The notes beneath the pieces are model-generated. The model ran no database searches and was not told where the DNA came from. It was given only the letters and a program-made list of their open reading frames with translations. Position numbers and translations under genes: made by a program. A stretch of DNA of 64,000 nt from Zanthoxylum bungeanum (lineage: Eukaryota; Streptophyta; Magnoliopsida; Sapindales; Rutaceae). Below are positions 35,412-47,075 of the stretch, piece after piece (position 1 is the first letter of the stretch; each line of letters begins with the position of its first letter). Location: the NCBI GenBank assembly GCA_019454045.1, contig SKCR01006514.1, forward strand, positions 521,230 through 585,229, read 5' to 3'.

Positions 35412-37472
35412 CGAAGAATTTCATATATAAACCAAGATTCGAGTGGAAAAATGATAATATCATTGAAATTTAACACGCCACATATATCTCTATTATATCA
35501 AAGTATAGATATTGGTGTTAGATTAGATTTAGATAGTAAGAGGTCGAGTGGGTTTCTCAATTCTTTGTTCAATTATTAATTTCCTTTATTTGAAGGGGGT
35601 GGCAATGATAACTAACATTAGAAAATTTATTAGCAAATCAAACATGCCAAAGTGTAAAACCAGCCCACCGATTTCATTTCAGTTTGATAATTGATATTTT
35701 TCATTGTTGAAGAAATGTCTATTTGCCTACCACATCTGTAAGACTTTACTAAGTTTTCTTTCTATCCACTTCATTTCTGGACCATTTCTAAGAAACTTCA
35801 TCATTGTTGACAACTAATAATCAAAAGAAAACAAATTAGAAAGAAAGAAAAGACAGAAAAATAAAATAATAGAAAGACCAATATTTTCTTTTGATACAAT
35901 CATTAGTGATAAAAAAAAAAAAATTTGCAGTTATTGTTTCTTTTATATGAGGATGAATCTTGATGTAATGATAAGATTATTATATTGTGATTTGAAAGTT
36001 ATATGTTCGAGTTGCGAAAACAGTCTATTTGTAAAAAAAATAAAAAGTAAAGATAAGATGTAAGAAGTCTCGTGTGTTGGATCATTCATTTGTTTCTTCT
36101 ACCGGCGAAGAAATGATCAATTTTTGTAAACGGTAAAAACATGCTCAGCTGCTCGGTTGGATTATATTAGAGAAACTTTAAAACAGTAACTGTTTTAGCT
36201 CTTGCTTGAAAATATGTGGTCCATAATAAAAGTATGAATTATAAAAGAAAGTGCTACAAAATCAACTATCATGTACATGATCGTGAATCTAATAATGACT
36301 TGAGTTGTGACTAGTTTTTTGTAATTTTTTGACATTTAAAATTTAATTAAATATAAATTATCTATTATAATTTATTAAAAAAAAAATTAATATAACACCG
36401 AATCCAAATGATATTAATTGCAAGAGCAAAAGGATGAAGACTAATGAAAACAAAAATGATATCTACAATGAAGGATGGGAAAACTTTTGGGAAAATTTTA
36501 TATATGTATATCATTAGTCATTACTCTTGATAAAAATTAAATGAGATGTTGGTCTAAATGATAAAAGCTCAACTATAATGTATTTCCTAAAATACTAAAA
36601 GATCATACAAACAATTTGGAGATGAACATTTTAATAGATTTAACCTAGCATCTGCATAATTCACTTGAAGCTAATCTAAATGAATGACATACCTCTCATG
36701 ATGACAGAGTAAGCTATGTGGGAATCCTGCAGTACAAAGATGAATCACAAATCAGAAGCGCCATTAAAGAGAGAAAGAGTGGATGAGGAAGGAGGAAAAG
36801 CAGAGGAAGTCTCCCTGTTAAGGCCAAATAGCATCAAGCCGGTCCTCTATCCGAACTGAAGTATAGTGTCGGATCAAATCCTACTAAGAGTCGGTTTGGG
36901 AGTACTACTTAATTAGTGTTTTTGAACTTACTATCAAGAGATTTCAAATAATATTAACTTTGTGAAAGTGATTTTAATATAATTTTAAGTACTTATAAAC
37001 AGATTATACGTATGTGAACGTAAGTACGGAAACAACCACATTTCACTTTTATGAATAAAATATGAAACGGATTTGTGAAACTTAAGAAACTCTTGATGAT
37101 TCATACCAAACTTCATTGATATTGGCATATGTCAACAATGCATAATACAAACTGATGAGGCTAGTGTTAGCTCCAGACTGGATCAACAGAACAGTATTCA
37201 ATTATGTCAAATGAAGGGCATCAGGGAATTGCCAACAGAAATTGAAGTGTCTGAAGAAATCTAGTTTCAAGGAGATGAATAAGCCTAAAAAGTTGAGGAA
37301 AATGCAATATTAGCCAAGAACTCATTAGAAATAAAATCTATTGATACACATAGATAGTTGAAAGATGGCTCAAAATATGCTATATATCATACAAATGCAT
37401 AGAGCAAGTCTGGGTTTTTTATAGCTTGAATGTTAAATGATATATCAACAAAAAAGCCGCACTGCCACAGTT

Positions 37473-37479
37473 AAAAAAA
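37473..37479 (-). terminator. Pol III T-run terminator of tRNA-Ala
   Basis: Seven A on the plus strand, so TTTTTTT in the tRNA sense, beginning two bases after the discriminator base. Confidence 0.8.
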
Positions 37480-37481
37480 CA

Positions 37482-37554
37482 TGGAGATGCAGGGGATCGA
37501 ACCCTGTACCTCTCGCATGCAAAGCGAGCGCTCTACCATTTGAGCTACATCCCC
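37482..37554 (-). tRNA. tRNA-Ala, anticodon TGC
   Basis: Read on the minus strand it folds fully. Acceptor GGGGATG/CATCTCC has one G-T pair, and the discriminator is A. The D arm contains the A box TAGCTCAAATGG. The anticodon arm is CTCGC-TTTGCAT-GCGAG, giving anticodon TGC. The T arm is CAGGG-TTCGATC-CCCTG with B box GGTTCGATCC. 73 nt, no intron, CCA not encoded. It looks functional. Confidence 0.96.
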
Positions 37555-37734
37555 ATTCATGGTAACTCTTACTACTAATTAAATAACAGCATTAAAACAC
37601 ATATGGTAATGCCCTGCCCCCTCATGCTTACTAAAATTAAAAAAAAAAAAGTAAATAAATTATAATAATATTTTATATAACTACACATATATATATTTAT
37701 TTATTGATGATATAATGTCCCTCGTACAATAGTT

Positions 37735-38055
37735 TTTTTTTTTTTTTTTTTGAAAAGAGATCTTTATATTAAAGACTGAAATCCAAATTACATATAAAAC
37801 TATAGGGGAAATTATCCCTCCAAAAACCTGACACAGGGGTAATTACAAACAATTTTTGCCAAAAATGTGCCTCAACATTATAAGTTCGAGGTTTGAAAGT
37901 AATTTTAAAACTATCTGAATCTTTCATCGCATCTTAAATTTTCATAATGATCCATGAGATTTCTTTGAAACTAGTGATAGTACCTCTAATCAGGTCCACC
38001 ACATTTTTAACATCCGATTCAATGATTAACGGCTTAGATTGTGTTATTCGTTCAT
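37735..38055 (-). mobile_element. 5'-truncated LINE 3' end with RNase H remnant
   Basis: Flanked by TACAATAGTT (37725-37734 and 38056-38065). A long T-run at the low-coordinate end is a poly(A) tail in minus orientation. The minus strand reads ESDVKNVVDLI, then an ISWII motif, and FKITFKPRTYNVEAHFWQKL, which resembles the C-terminal part of the RNase H domain in plant L1-type LINEs. In-frame stops are present. About 320 bp of a multi-kb element. Confidence 0.75.
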
Positions 38056-38065
38056 ACAATAGTTA

Positions 38066-38616
38066 TATCAAAAAATTAAAAATCTAGATATTGTGGCATA
38101 ACAATTGAATGACAAGGGCATCCCTCTCAGAATTAAAGAACCCTCTCAAATTGGATTAATGAAATCTGGGAGTTTCATACCATCATTCTCATCATCAATT
38201 AATTATTTTAATACCAGAAAACTATGTCAGAATGTAAATCATTCACAAGCATCTCAAAACATTCAGTAATTTGACACACCATTAGGTACCATTATAAAGC
38301 CTAGATTATTATCTGTTCATTCCAAATTCCAGCAAGCAACCCAACAGAAGCACAAGTTCTCATCAACACAGTTTCCAGTTCAAAACTTCAAATCAAATCA
38401 AACCACAACCAAAGCCAAAAAACCTCGTAATGCACATTGCACCTCCCACTTCATTGATGCTAAATTTGAATAACTAAACAACAAGAAGTGACATCAAAAA
38501 ATTATTCTCACTATACTCAGCTGGAAAACCCAAAATCAGGGTTTTTACAAGGGGATCACATAACTCAATCCAATTTTTTTTCATGTGTTCAAATTCAAAA
38601 CATGGAAGCTTCAGCA
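38066..38616. other. 3' flank of H2A.X gene 1
   Basis: Should contain the 3' UTR of the histone gene on the minus strand. Nothing else recognised. Confidence 0.4.
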
Positions 38617-39320
38617 TTAAAATTCTTGCGAGGCAGAACCAATATCGTCCCTCCCTTTTCCCATCTTCTTTGGCAACAGATTCTGATGAATATTAGGCAA
38701 AACTCCTCCATTTGCAATAGTAACTGTGCCCAAAAGCTTGCTTAACTCTTCATCATTCCTCACAGCAAGTTGAATGTGCCTCGGAACGATACGGTTCTTT
38801 TTATTATCCCTTGCAGCATTGCCAGCAAGCTCCAAAACCTGCATATAGAAGCAACAACGTTAATCAGATACCTAAACATTTAAACGGCTACTGGATTTAA
38901 ATAATCAAAATCCTCTAACAGTTTCTAAAACCCCCCAAAAAAAAAAGTTTGCAAATAAAAAATCCAAGGTTTCACTCGTAAATAAATAAATAAATCCCAT
39001 TGAGAGATCATTTTCCCCAAACAATAAAACCCTAACATTGAGATTGGGAAATCATTTTCAACATTAATTTGTCAGGAAAAGAATCCACCAAACACAAAGA
39101 TTGAAATGATAGAAAAACTGACCTCAGCAGCAAGGTATTCAAGAACAGCCGAAAGGTAGACGGGGGCGCCGGCGCCGACACGATCGGCGTACTTCCCGGC
39201 TTTAAGGAAACGAGCGATACGGCCGACGGGGAACTGAAGGCCGGCCTTTTGAGATCTGGAGGTTGATTTCGCCGACTTGGGCTTACCTCTGCCGCCCTTT
39301 GTTGATCCTGCGGAACTCAT
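38617..39320 (-). CDS. H2AX: histone H2A.X, gene 1 (139 aa, two exons)
   Basis: Core histone H2A variant. Exon 1 is 39123-39320 and exon 2 is 38617-38838, with GT-AG ends at the phase-0 junction AAE/VLELAG. The fold carries [18 protein letters not shown] (alpha-1), [18 protein letters not shown] (alpha-2), [15 protein letters not shown] and [17 protein letters not shown] (with acidic-patch residues). The tail ends GSASQEF: the SQE-hydrophobic motif phosphorylated by ATM/ATR at double-strand breaks, which defines H2A.X. The intron in the alpha-2/alpha-3 region is usual for plant H2A variants. The start is [10 protein letters not shown]; the frame is open further upstream but lacks a better ATG. 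A TATA box lies about 95 bases upstream. A paralogue lies at 41441-41973. Confidence 0.95.
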
Positions 39321-39413
39321 CTTCCGACTGACAAAATAATGCTCTCTTGTTCTTCTTGTTCTTGAGCTCACGCTTTCCGGTGAAGTTCCGATTCAGGACA
39401 GTGCATACTCCTG

Positions 39414-39423
39414 CTTTATATAG
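39414..39423 (-). promoter_or_regulatory. TATA box of H2A.X gene 1
   Basis: CTATATAAAG on the minus strand, 94 bases before the ATG. A CCAAT sequence (GAGCCAATGAG on minus) lies ~25-30 bases further upstream. No histone hexamer-octamer element was seen here. Confidence 0.7.
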
Positions 39424-41440
39424 GAAGGCGATGTGGGTGGTTTGTTCTCATTGGCTCAGGAGGTAACCCTCAAGTTGCCAGCGTGGAAAGTAACTTATTT
39501 TTCATTATTCTTTTATATTATTTTTTGTTTTTGTAATATTTACTTACCCTCCGTGAAAGCTAATGTAATGATTAAATTGATGTAATGAGCAACTAAATTT
39601 AGTGAAATATAATTTAAAATATTTAAAATTTATTATTAAATTGAGGAAATGAAATAAAAGGGAACCGAAGTAAATGAAAGAGTGTGGTAAAATATATTAT
39701 TGATTTATTTAAAATAAACCGTCTAAATCATAAAAAATAATATTATATAAGAAGATAAATTTATCTTTTTAAAAAATAATATTAAAATATTTATTTTTTT
39801 CCTTTTAGAACATAAAATGTCATAATTATCTTTTTATTTATCATTAGTTGTTTGTTTAAAGATTAAAAGACCACAATACCCCTATTGCCAAACCACCAAC
39901 TGACACATACGATCCCAGGTTATGAGGTTACTTACTAATGAAGGTTGTCCTATGTATTTTTAATTTTTTGATGCCAAAAGCCCAAATAGAATTATGTTAA
40001 AATTTAGGAGTCTATTTCAATTCAAAATTTAATTTGAAAGTTGAAAGTTATCTTAATTTTATATTCTTAGTCCGAGACCAATTATTAATTAATATGAGAT
40101 ATTTTTCCTCAATATTGTCGTCACATGTAGACTGATCTTTTTGCCTAAATTTTATCATACGTTAAAAGATAGTTTTTGCTCACTCTTACTATATTGACTC
40201 TTAACCCATGAATTAATGCAACAGAATTGAGAGGTTTAATATTATAATCTTAATCCTAAATCAATCAATCACCTATTTACACTACCTGTTCATACGGCAC
40301 CAATAAATGGCAATGCCATCTCACATTCAAGACCATATTTTGTACCCATTCAATCACCATCTGTTCAAAAGCTTTTCTTCAAACTAGTAATTTCTCACAC
40401 AACTTCCGTATATATTTTTTTTAAAGAGACTGAAATTCACTTACCACAGACTTCATGCTCAACTGATTTTTTTGTTATGTTAAAAAAAAAAAAATCGAGC
40501 CTCAAGTTGGTTGAAACCAAAGAAATAACAAAACAATAAGTCTGCTAAGGGATCTTTTAATGAAATTGATACAGTTGGTGTTTATTGTTGTAAAAACTTG
40601 TAGAGTTTTTGGTTAAATTCTACAAGTCTATCAATTGGAATGTAATAGAGTATGTGTTTTAAAGCATATTCCAAGAAATAAAAATTCAAATATTGCCTTG
40701 AAAGATTGAAGTATCAACAGCTATCCCCAGCCATGATCTTGCGATTACGAACCAAAGAACATAATCTTGCCATCCTGTTGGAGATATTTGCAAGCTGCAT
40801 CCACCTTTTTTTTTTTGGCAGAAAGATGCATCCACATTTAATTTAAAGCAATTTTTTTTTCTACCATTTTGTTTTGCAACCATTGTTACTGCATTATCAG
40901 GTAAAGGTACTAAAGAATGCTTCAGTTTTGATCATTACATTTATTTGACCAATAAAATTTCCATGGGCGCCACTTCGGTTTTGTTATTTGAAGAAAATGC
41001 AATTTGTTCAACAGTACCATCAGTTCATTTTGGGTAATTTCCAATTGTGCAGACATTATCGAAAACAGAACAATCCATATCTGATCATAAATCTTAAAAT
41101 ATAAACACTTGTAATTTCTCACAATCTAACCATTAAAAGGAAAACCCATCTCTACAATAAAAATAAAATTAACATTCATATCACTTCTTCAATTTCATCT
41201 TGCAAATATTTTCCCATTAATGTATTATCCTAAAGATAACAGATTTGTTCAAACTACAAAGATTTCGATTGTAACCGCAAATCCAAGCTGACAATATCCG
41301 AAAATAATAACATTCCAAAACAGATATCAAATTATATTACTACTGCAAACAATTACATATTTTAGTTTCACATTCCAATATCTCAAAGCAAATTCACTAC
41401 GAGCTTTATCAACATAACCCTAAATTGAAAATCTTAATTT
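39424..41440. other. intergenic between the two H2A.X genes
   Basis: AT-rich, no complete gene. Includes a LINE-like RNase H scrap at 40685-40883 and the 3' flank of H2A.X gene 2. Confidence 0.45.
40685..40883 (-). pseudogene. RNase H-like (RVT_3 type) fragment
   Basis: The minus strand reads FKLNVDASFCQKKKGG followed by a decayed stretch. The pattern K-L-N-V-D-A/G is the first strand, with its catalytic Asp, of the plant LINE-associated or stand-alone RNase H domain. Only about 60 codons, with no downstream motifs. Probably a LINE scrap. Confidence 0.5.
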
Positions 41441-41973
41441 CTAAAACTCCTGAGACACAGATCCAATCTCGCCCTTCTTTGCTGCAGATTTCTTCGGCAA
41501 CAGATTCTGATGAATGTTAGGCAAAACACCACCATTAGCAATTGTCACGGAACCAAGTAGCTTGCTCAACTCCTCGTCATTCCTCACAGCCAATTGAATG
41601 TGCCTTGGAATGATTCTATTCTTCTTGTTGTCCCTCGCCGCATTTCCAGCCAACTCCAAAACCTAACGAATTCAAAACCCACAAACAAAAGAACAAATCA
41701 GCCACCAACAGAAATAAAAATTAAACAAAATCCAATTTATAAATTTGAAAAATATAACTATGAACGAACCTCGGCAGCGAGATACTCAAGGACAGCTGAG
41801 AGGTAGACGGGAGAGCCGGAGCCGACGCGCTGAGCGTATCGGCCTTTCTTGAGGAAGCGAGCGACACGGCCGACGGGGAACTGGAGACCGGCTTTGTGTG
41901 ATCTGGAGACAGATTTGGTGTTCTTGGACCTTCCTCGGCCACCCTTTGCGGTTGCTGCAGTTTCTGAACTCAT
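41441..41973 (-). CDS. H2AX: histone H2A.X, gene 2 (141 aa, two exons)
   Basis: Paralogue of gene 1, same strand, 2.1 kb away. Exon 1 is 41770-41973 and exon 2 is 41441-41662; the short intron (41663-41769) sits at the same AAE/VLELAG junction. N-terminus [17 protein letters not shown]; core [18 protein letters not shown] and [17 protein letters not shown]; tail [17 protein letters not shown] with the SQEF damage-signalling motif. It differs from gene 1 mainly in the N- and C-terminal tails and in R/K swaps in the core, so the pair is not recent. Its upstream region has a TATA box and a histone type I hexamer-octamer element, which gene 1 lacks, suggesting stronger S-phase expression (inference). 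Confidence 0.95.
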
Positions 41974-42060
41974 GGTGACTTGATGAAAATTTTGGAGGGA
42001 GATGGAAAGTTTTTGAAAATTTTGAAGCTCTGTGTGATGAGAATATGAGATGGTTGTTTT

Positions 42061-42071
42061 GGTTTATATAG
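42061..42071 (-). promoter_or_regulatory. TATA box of H2A.X gene 2
   Basis: CTATATAAACC on the minus strand, 88 bases upstream of the ATG. A CCAAT sequence (near 42090) lies about 20-30 bases further upstream. Confidence 0.72.
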
Positions 42072-42109
42072 AGAAGAGTTATGCGTTTTGATTGGTTGAT
42101 TATGATTGT

Positions 42110-42127
42110 CGTGGATCGATGACGTGG
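42110..42127 (-). promoter_or_regulatory. plant histone type I (hexamer plus octamer) element
   Basis: The minus strand reads CCACGTCATCGATCCACG. The plant histone type I element is CCACGTCA-N-CGATCCGCG, so there is one mismatch, in the octamer half. Such elements drive S-phase and meristem expression of plant histone genes. It lies about 40 bases upstream of the TATA box. Confidence 0.72.
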
Positions 42128-43138
42128 TTGGAATTTGAGAGGGAATACTGGAAATTGGCTTTAAAAATTTATTAGTGGTGGTTTTTTTTCAAAATTTAAA
42201 ATGAAAAAGTTATGTGCGTCTTACGATGTCGTTTCTGATTTGAAAAGTCAACTGGTCAAATTGCAATTAGATCAGGTTCAGGCCCAATAGAATAAGGAGA
42301 CGGATGATACATCAACAATTGGTTACAGGAGACGGTACTATTTTTTTTTTAAGCAAACCTTACGGGATTATCTTATTAACGGTTCGATTTCGGAACCAAA
42401 CTAAACTGTTTAATTTATGGTTTCAAAAAGTTATAATCATAATCGAATTTGTTTAAGGTTTCAATTTTTTTGTAATCGTAAAATCATATCGAACTGAAAA
42501 AAAAAAATCGATTCCTTCCTCTATTTTTTTAAAATAATTTAATTCCGATTTCAAACCTTATTCCCTCTAAAATTGCATTTGTACATATCAAATTGTGTGA
42601 TTATGTTGCAACATTTATAAGTAATATTAGTCATGTCTGTGATTGTGAATAATTGGTAACAAATTTCTGTCATTGTGAATAATTTGTTCGTTCGTGCAAT
42701 GTATGTTAAATATTCATTGCAACGTGTAATAATAATTTTGATATTAACAAAGATATTACCTTGGATCAGTGGCGTAGCCATATTAGGACCAATTAGAGCA
42801 TGTGCTCCAATCAGAATTTGGAATTTTTAAAATATGATTTTTGAATTTACTTTAATTTATTTCAATTTCATGAATGTATCTTAAGTAAGTTTTAAAATTA
42901 TGTTAATAGTCAAACAAAATTTTAAAATCTCAACTTGTTATTGATGTGAAAATGCAACTACTTTAATTTTATTTTGATTTTATACCAATCGATCACCCTA
43001 AATAATATACCATAAGAGAATGAGTTTTTTTTTCTTTCCATTTTTTTATGAATACTTCTTTTAAAAAAATAAAACCTAATATAAGTATATTTTACACTTA
43101 AATCTTTTAAGTTTTCAATCTTAAAATATCTTATGTTA
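42128..43138. other. intergenic, no gene seen
   Basis: AT-rich with T-runs. A stretch near 42390-42540 resembles diverged element sequence, but no ends are clear. Confidence 0.4.
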
Positions 43139-43524
43139 TCCTAGCAGTACCAGAATCGTTTCAGAGTACAAGTGATCTAATTTATGTATCAGGTGGACCG
43201 ATTACAAGGCATATAGCTAAGAGAATCAAATATGTCATGACAGGCCTACTTGAACATCATGTGGTTGAATCGAACTAGCACCTTAGATGCCTATTTGACG
43301 TGATCCTAGCAGCGCCAGATTCGATCCATAGCACGATTGATCCAGTCCATGTACCAGTTGGATCAATTACAAGACACATAGATCGGAAGATCAAAGACGC
43401 TATGGCAAGCCTAGTCCAACGTCATGTATCAGAATCGAACAAACTCGTTAGAGACCAATTGGACTTCAAAGAATATGGGTCAAGAGTTATACACTTGACC
43501 CAAGTCATCAAGGAGTGGCTTTAG
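43139..43524 (+). pseudogene. gypsy-type polyprotein C-terminal scrap, tandemly duplicated
   Basis: Two ~160-bp units begin ATCCTAGCAG (43139 and 43302) and share GATCAATTACAAG/ACCGATTACAAGGCATATA-type sequence. The second unit reads PVGSITRHIDRKIKDAMASL, which matches the G-P-[IM]-T-R-x-x-x-[KR]-x-[IL]-x-[ED]-A motif at the end of many plant Ty3/gypsy polyproteins. It ends VIHLTQVIKEW before a stop. LTR-like sequence with ACTATTTAAAGCC follows (to about 43650). Confidence 0.55.
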
Positions 43525-46413
43525 TCGTTAATTGGTAGTTTATGGTTATTTTTGACTTGTTGGTTTTATTTAGGGTTTGATTATATGACTATTTAAAGCC
43601 ATAACTCTCAATAAAAAAGAAATCAACCACCTCTTTTTACAATTTATCAATTGGCGTGAATAGAATTTTATTTTGGAGTTTTGAGAATTTATTTCCAAAG
43701 TTCAGTGATTGAACAAAAATTTATCAAAAGGGTTGACATCATTTGTGGCGTCATTCTTTATGGCAAAATTCATCTAAGGGTATCTCAAATGATTTTCAAT
43801 GTCGGGTTCTTTTGGGGTCTACGGAATCTTGGATTGCGTTTTGTCTTTTCTGTATCGAGATTCGTATCACAAGTGTGTTAGAGTTGGTGCTCGGAGTGTC
43901 AATCCGGATCGTATTTATGTCCGATTCATAAATACGAGCAATTATATTTTCCATAATATTACTAATTTAATGGTAGCACCATTGTCTTTTATACACTTAT
44001 TCGATCTAATTAAGATTAGATATCTGATTATGATTAGATCGAAACTAAATATGGTTTAGTGATACGTGTATATTAGACAAATACCTTAGGATTTACAATA
44101 TAGTGCGCAGTTACAACGTAGTTTGTAATTGACATTGGGAAGCGCACTATTAGTTGTATATCCTTAAATAAAGTTTATGGTCAAGATTTACTAACACCGA
44201 TCGGTTAGTAAAATCCGTTGAGACTAGTACATGTCGTATATCGTGACTTGGTCCGATAGTTTATCCCAATGAACCATGAGTCTCGGGAGACTCGTATAGA
44301 CATGTAGGTATTTAGTTGATAGACATTGAACGACTCACTGAATGTTTCCTAATAGATGGTACACCAACGTCAATAGGAACCTTCTCGAGTTGAGCAAGCA
44401 TAGTGGTCATTCGACTTGCGATACCACAGTGGCATATATGAGTTATCCTCCACACTTTGATGGCAGTCACGTCAATGATCTATTCATGATCAGACCTCCA
44501 CCTTTTCGTTGAGTGTGGACTAATGCTCATGATATCCAATGCGTATCAAGACAGGATCCGTCAGTCATGTGTACAGGGCATATGCATCTGCACGTGTTTA
44601 CGATCTAGTAAATCCATGGTCGTGGTATAACTTCGGAAACCAGTTCCGAATGTTATTTAGAGATCGTAAATTGAAAGTCGATTGTATTATACCGAATGGA
44701 TTTGACGTTGTTATCTATATCTCAGGTATAATATAGATAGCCTGTGACGGAGTGATTATACGTATGCAGTGACCTCGGCTTGCATAGTTTAGCGAGATTA
44801 TATGTAGTTGTCATAATAATGAGTGGGTGGATTATGGACACGAAATTCGATTTCATGACGGATAAACCTAAACTTAGAGAGTCTCACAATATGAAATGTA
44901 CTCGTTGAGCAATTGGGTAACACAATATGAATAATACAGATTATTCATAATACTTCACCGGATTAAATGAGTTAATTCGGATCGTTTAATCGGTTAAACG
45001 ATAACACATGCATTAGGGGTTTTTGGTCCATCGTAATTACTGTGTATTTGTATTTGATACATAATACGATTAGATACACATTAATTAATCGTCAAATGAG
45101 ATTTTGACACATGCCATAAATATATGTATTTGTTATTTATTGTAAATAAAAAATAAATAATAATAATAATTACATTAATTAATTATTTGGATATTTAATT
45201 GTTAAATATTTGAATTATTAATTAATAAACTTTTTCCATGAATGTTATGGAATTTGTCCAATTATTATTGGTACAAATGGAATGACTTTAAATTAGGCTA
45301 AATGTGTACAAATTTGATTTGTTACTTAAAAGCTTAAATCTTTTAATTTGATTAAAATAAAAAAAAGTACCAAAATGCCCCTCATTTAATGCTAAAGTCG
45401 GTCAAGCCACTTTAAAAAGAAAAAAATAATTGTTTCTTCTCCATTATTGACCTCCATTGCCGAAACCAAAATGAGAAAAATGGGTTTGTAAAATGTTTGA
45501 TAAATCCATGAAGATTTGAAGAAAAATCAAAGAAAAAAACTTAGGAAAACAAGGATTAAAGGTAATTATTCAACTCCTTAAGCTTAGAAATTTGATTTCT
45601 TGTTTCTTGATGATTTAGAAATATTATAGGGTTTCTTCAAATCTGAAAATTTTGGGGCTTTTGGTTGTGGTGGTTGAATTGGAAGCTTGGATGCATGTGT
45701 GAAGTGTATTTGGTAGATATTATTGTAATATTAGGCCAAATTAATCAATTGTTGATGAGTTGCTACTCTATAGTGTTGTGACCACTCTTATGGCACCTAG
45801 AATTGTTTTTGGGTTGTTCATATGTGGTGACTTGATTTGGTGTTGAGATTAATTTGATTAATGTTGAAAATTTGGATTTAAAGCATGAAAAATGGGCAAT
45901 TGCATTTTCTGTTTCAGACCTGGAAATTATTCTGATTTGGTGATGAAATTGATGTCTTGTGAATGTAATGGACGTGTTTTGGGTGTTGGAATAATTGCCG
46001 GAAAGTGTTTCCGAGTTGAAATAAGCGAAAATGGCCAAAAACGGCGTTACCGGATGGATTTTGAGCCAACCGGGTGACGGCTGCCCAAACAGTGAATCTG
46101 TCACTGTTCGGGCAGCCCATGAACTGCCCTAACAATATTGGGGCTGACCTGGGCAGTCCACATAAGTGTCGGGCGGTCGGTTCAGTCGAAAACATGTTTT
46201 GCGTCATTTTGCGGAAAAACGGTTTTCATAAAAGTTCAGCGATGTTTCAACATTATTTATGTTGATATTTGATATTGAATAAATAAGTTTAGGTGAAATA
46301 TGAATAAATTATTCATATTAGATATTGAATAATTTATTTGGTATTTTGAAAAAAATTTAAAATATGATTTCGCCCGAACCGTGCTTCCACTGCGCCCAAA
46401 ACCCCAACAAAAA

Positions 46414-46425
46414 TGGTATCAGAGC
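46414..46425 (+). promoter_or_regulatory. primer-binding site, initiator tRNA-Met
   Basis: TGGTATCAGAGC, complementary to the 3' end of plant initiator tRNA-Met, four bases after the LTR end. Confidence 0.9.
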
Positions 46426-46780
46426 GGGTCTGATGCTTCATCCATTACATTTTTCATACTTGATATTTGATATTTAATCCAATTTTAATGTTCGCACATG
46501 CATGTAATCTAGATATGTTTCTTTACTTTTCGATTCTACGTTAAAAGAAATTTAATGTTTAAATTGTGTTATGTTTTCTTTTGTATAATTGAATTGTTTA
46601 GAAAATGATTTAGATTAAAATTGTGCATTTGATGTAGATTATAGCTTCCATTTTAAAATATGGCTGGAAAATCCCCGCTTTTAAAATATGACTGTAAAGT
46701 AACGTGTATTGGATACATGTTTCTTGGTCTGTCTTGTCAATATGGTTTATGGGTACCTTTCGATAACTGCATCTGAGATC

Positions 46781-47075
46781 GTGCCAAAGCTGTGAGGGTG
46801 TAGGTTATAGAATTATTATCCATATCGGTTGTATATTGATACTGGATAAATTCAAGTGAAATTGGAAATCATGAACGTGCCAAAGCTGTCATGACTACAT
46901 CAGTAGCTTGAGTTTGTCATTGACAAGTATAACCTTGATACGCCTCATTGTGAATGTGTCAAAGCTGTCATAACGAGAGATGATCATGACCAAAACCAGC
47001 AGTCACTGGTGAGTGATTGACAATTAGTTGTCTACCTAATGAATATACATAGGCGATATCGTGCCAAAACTGTGA
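46781..47075 (+). repeat. four spaced copies of GTGCCAAAGCTGT
   Basis: Copies start at 46781, 46877, 46956 (GTGTC) and 47061 (CAAAAC), about 80-105 bases apart, each preceded by a GAT/GAA-type purine-rich stretch. The sequence between copies is not conserved. It lies in the non-coding interior of the retroelement, soon after the primer site, where packaging or dimerisation signals are expected. Confidence 0.7.

Larger units (their letters stand above)
33916..37472. other. long intergenic region between BSL1 and the tRNA
   Basis: The first ~200 bases hold the BSL1 5' leader and promoter. The rest is AT-rich and shows no gene. Two small foldback elements are listed separately. A short stretch at 36780-36890 looks like non-repetitive genic sequence, but I could not assign it. 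Confidence 0.45.

Noticed and set aside
45763..46265. Several overlapping frames before the primer site
   Set aside because: They lie in the LTR, are short, differ on both strands and show no recognisable domain.
46414..46425. Calling the element Ty1/copia from its primer site
   Set aside because: The initiator-Met site is shared by copia and many gypsy elements, and no pol domains remain to decide.
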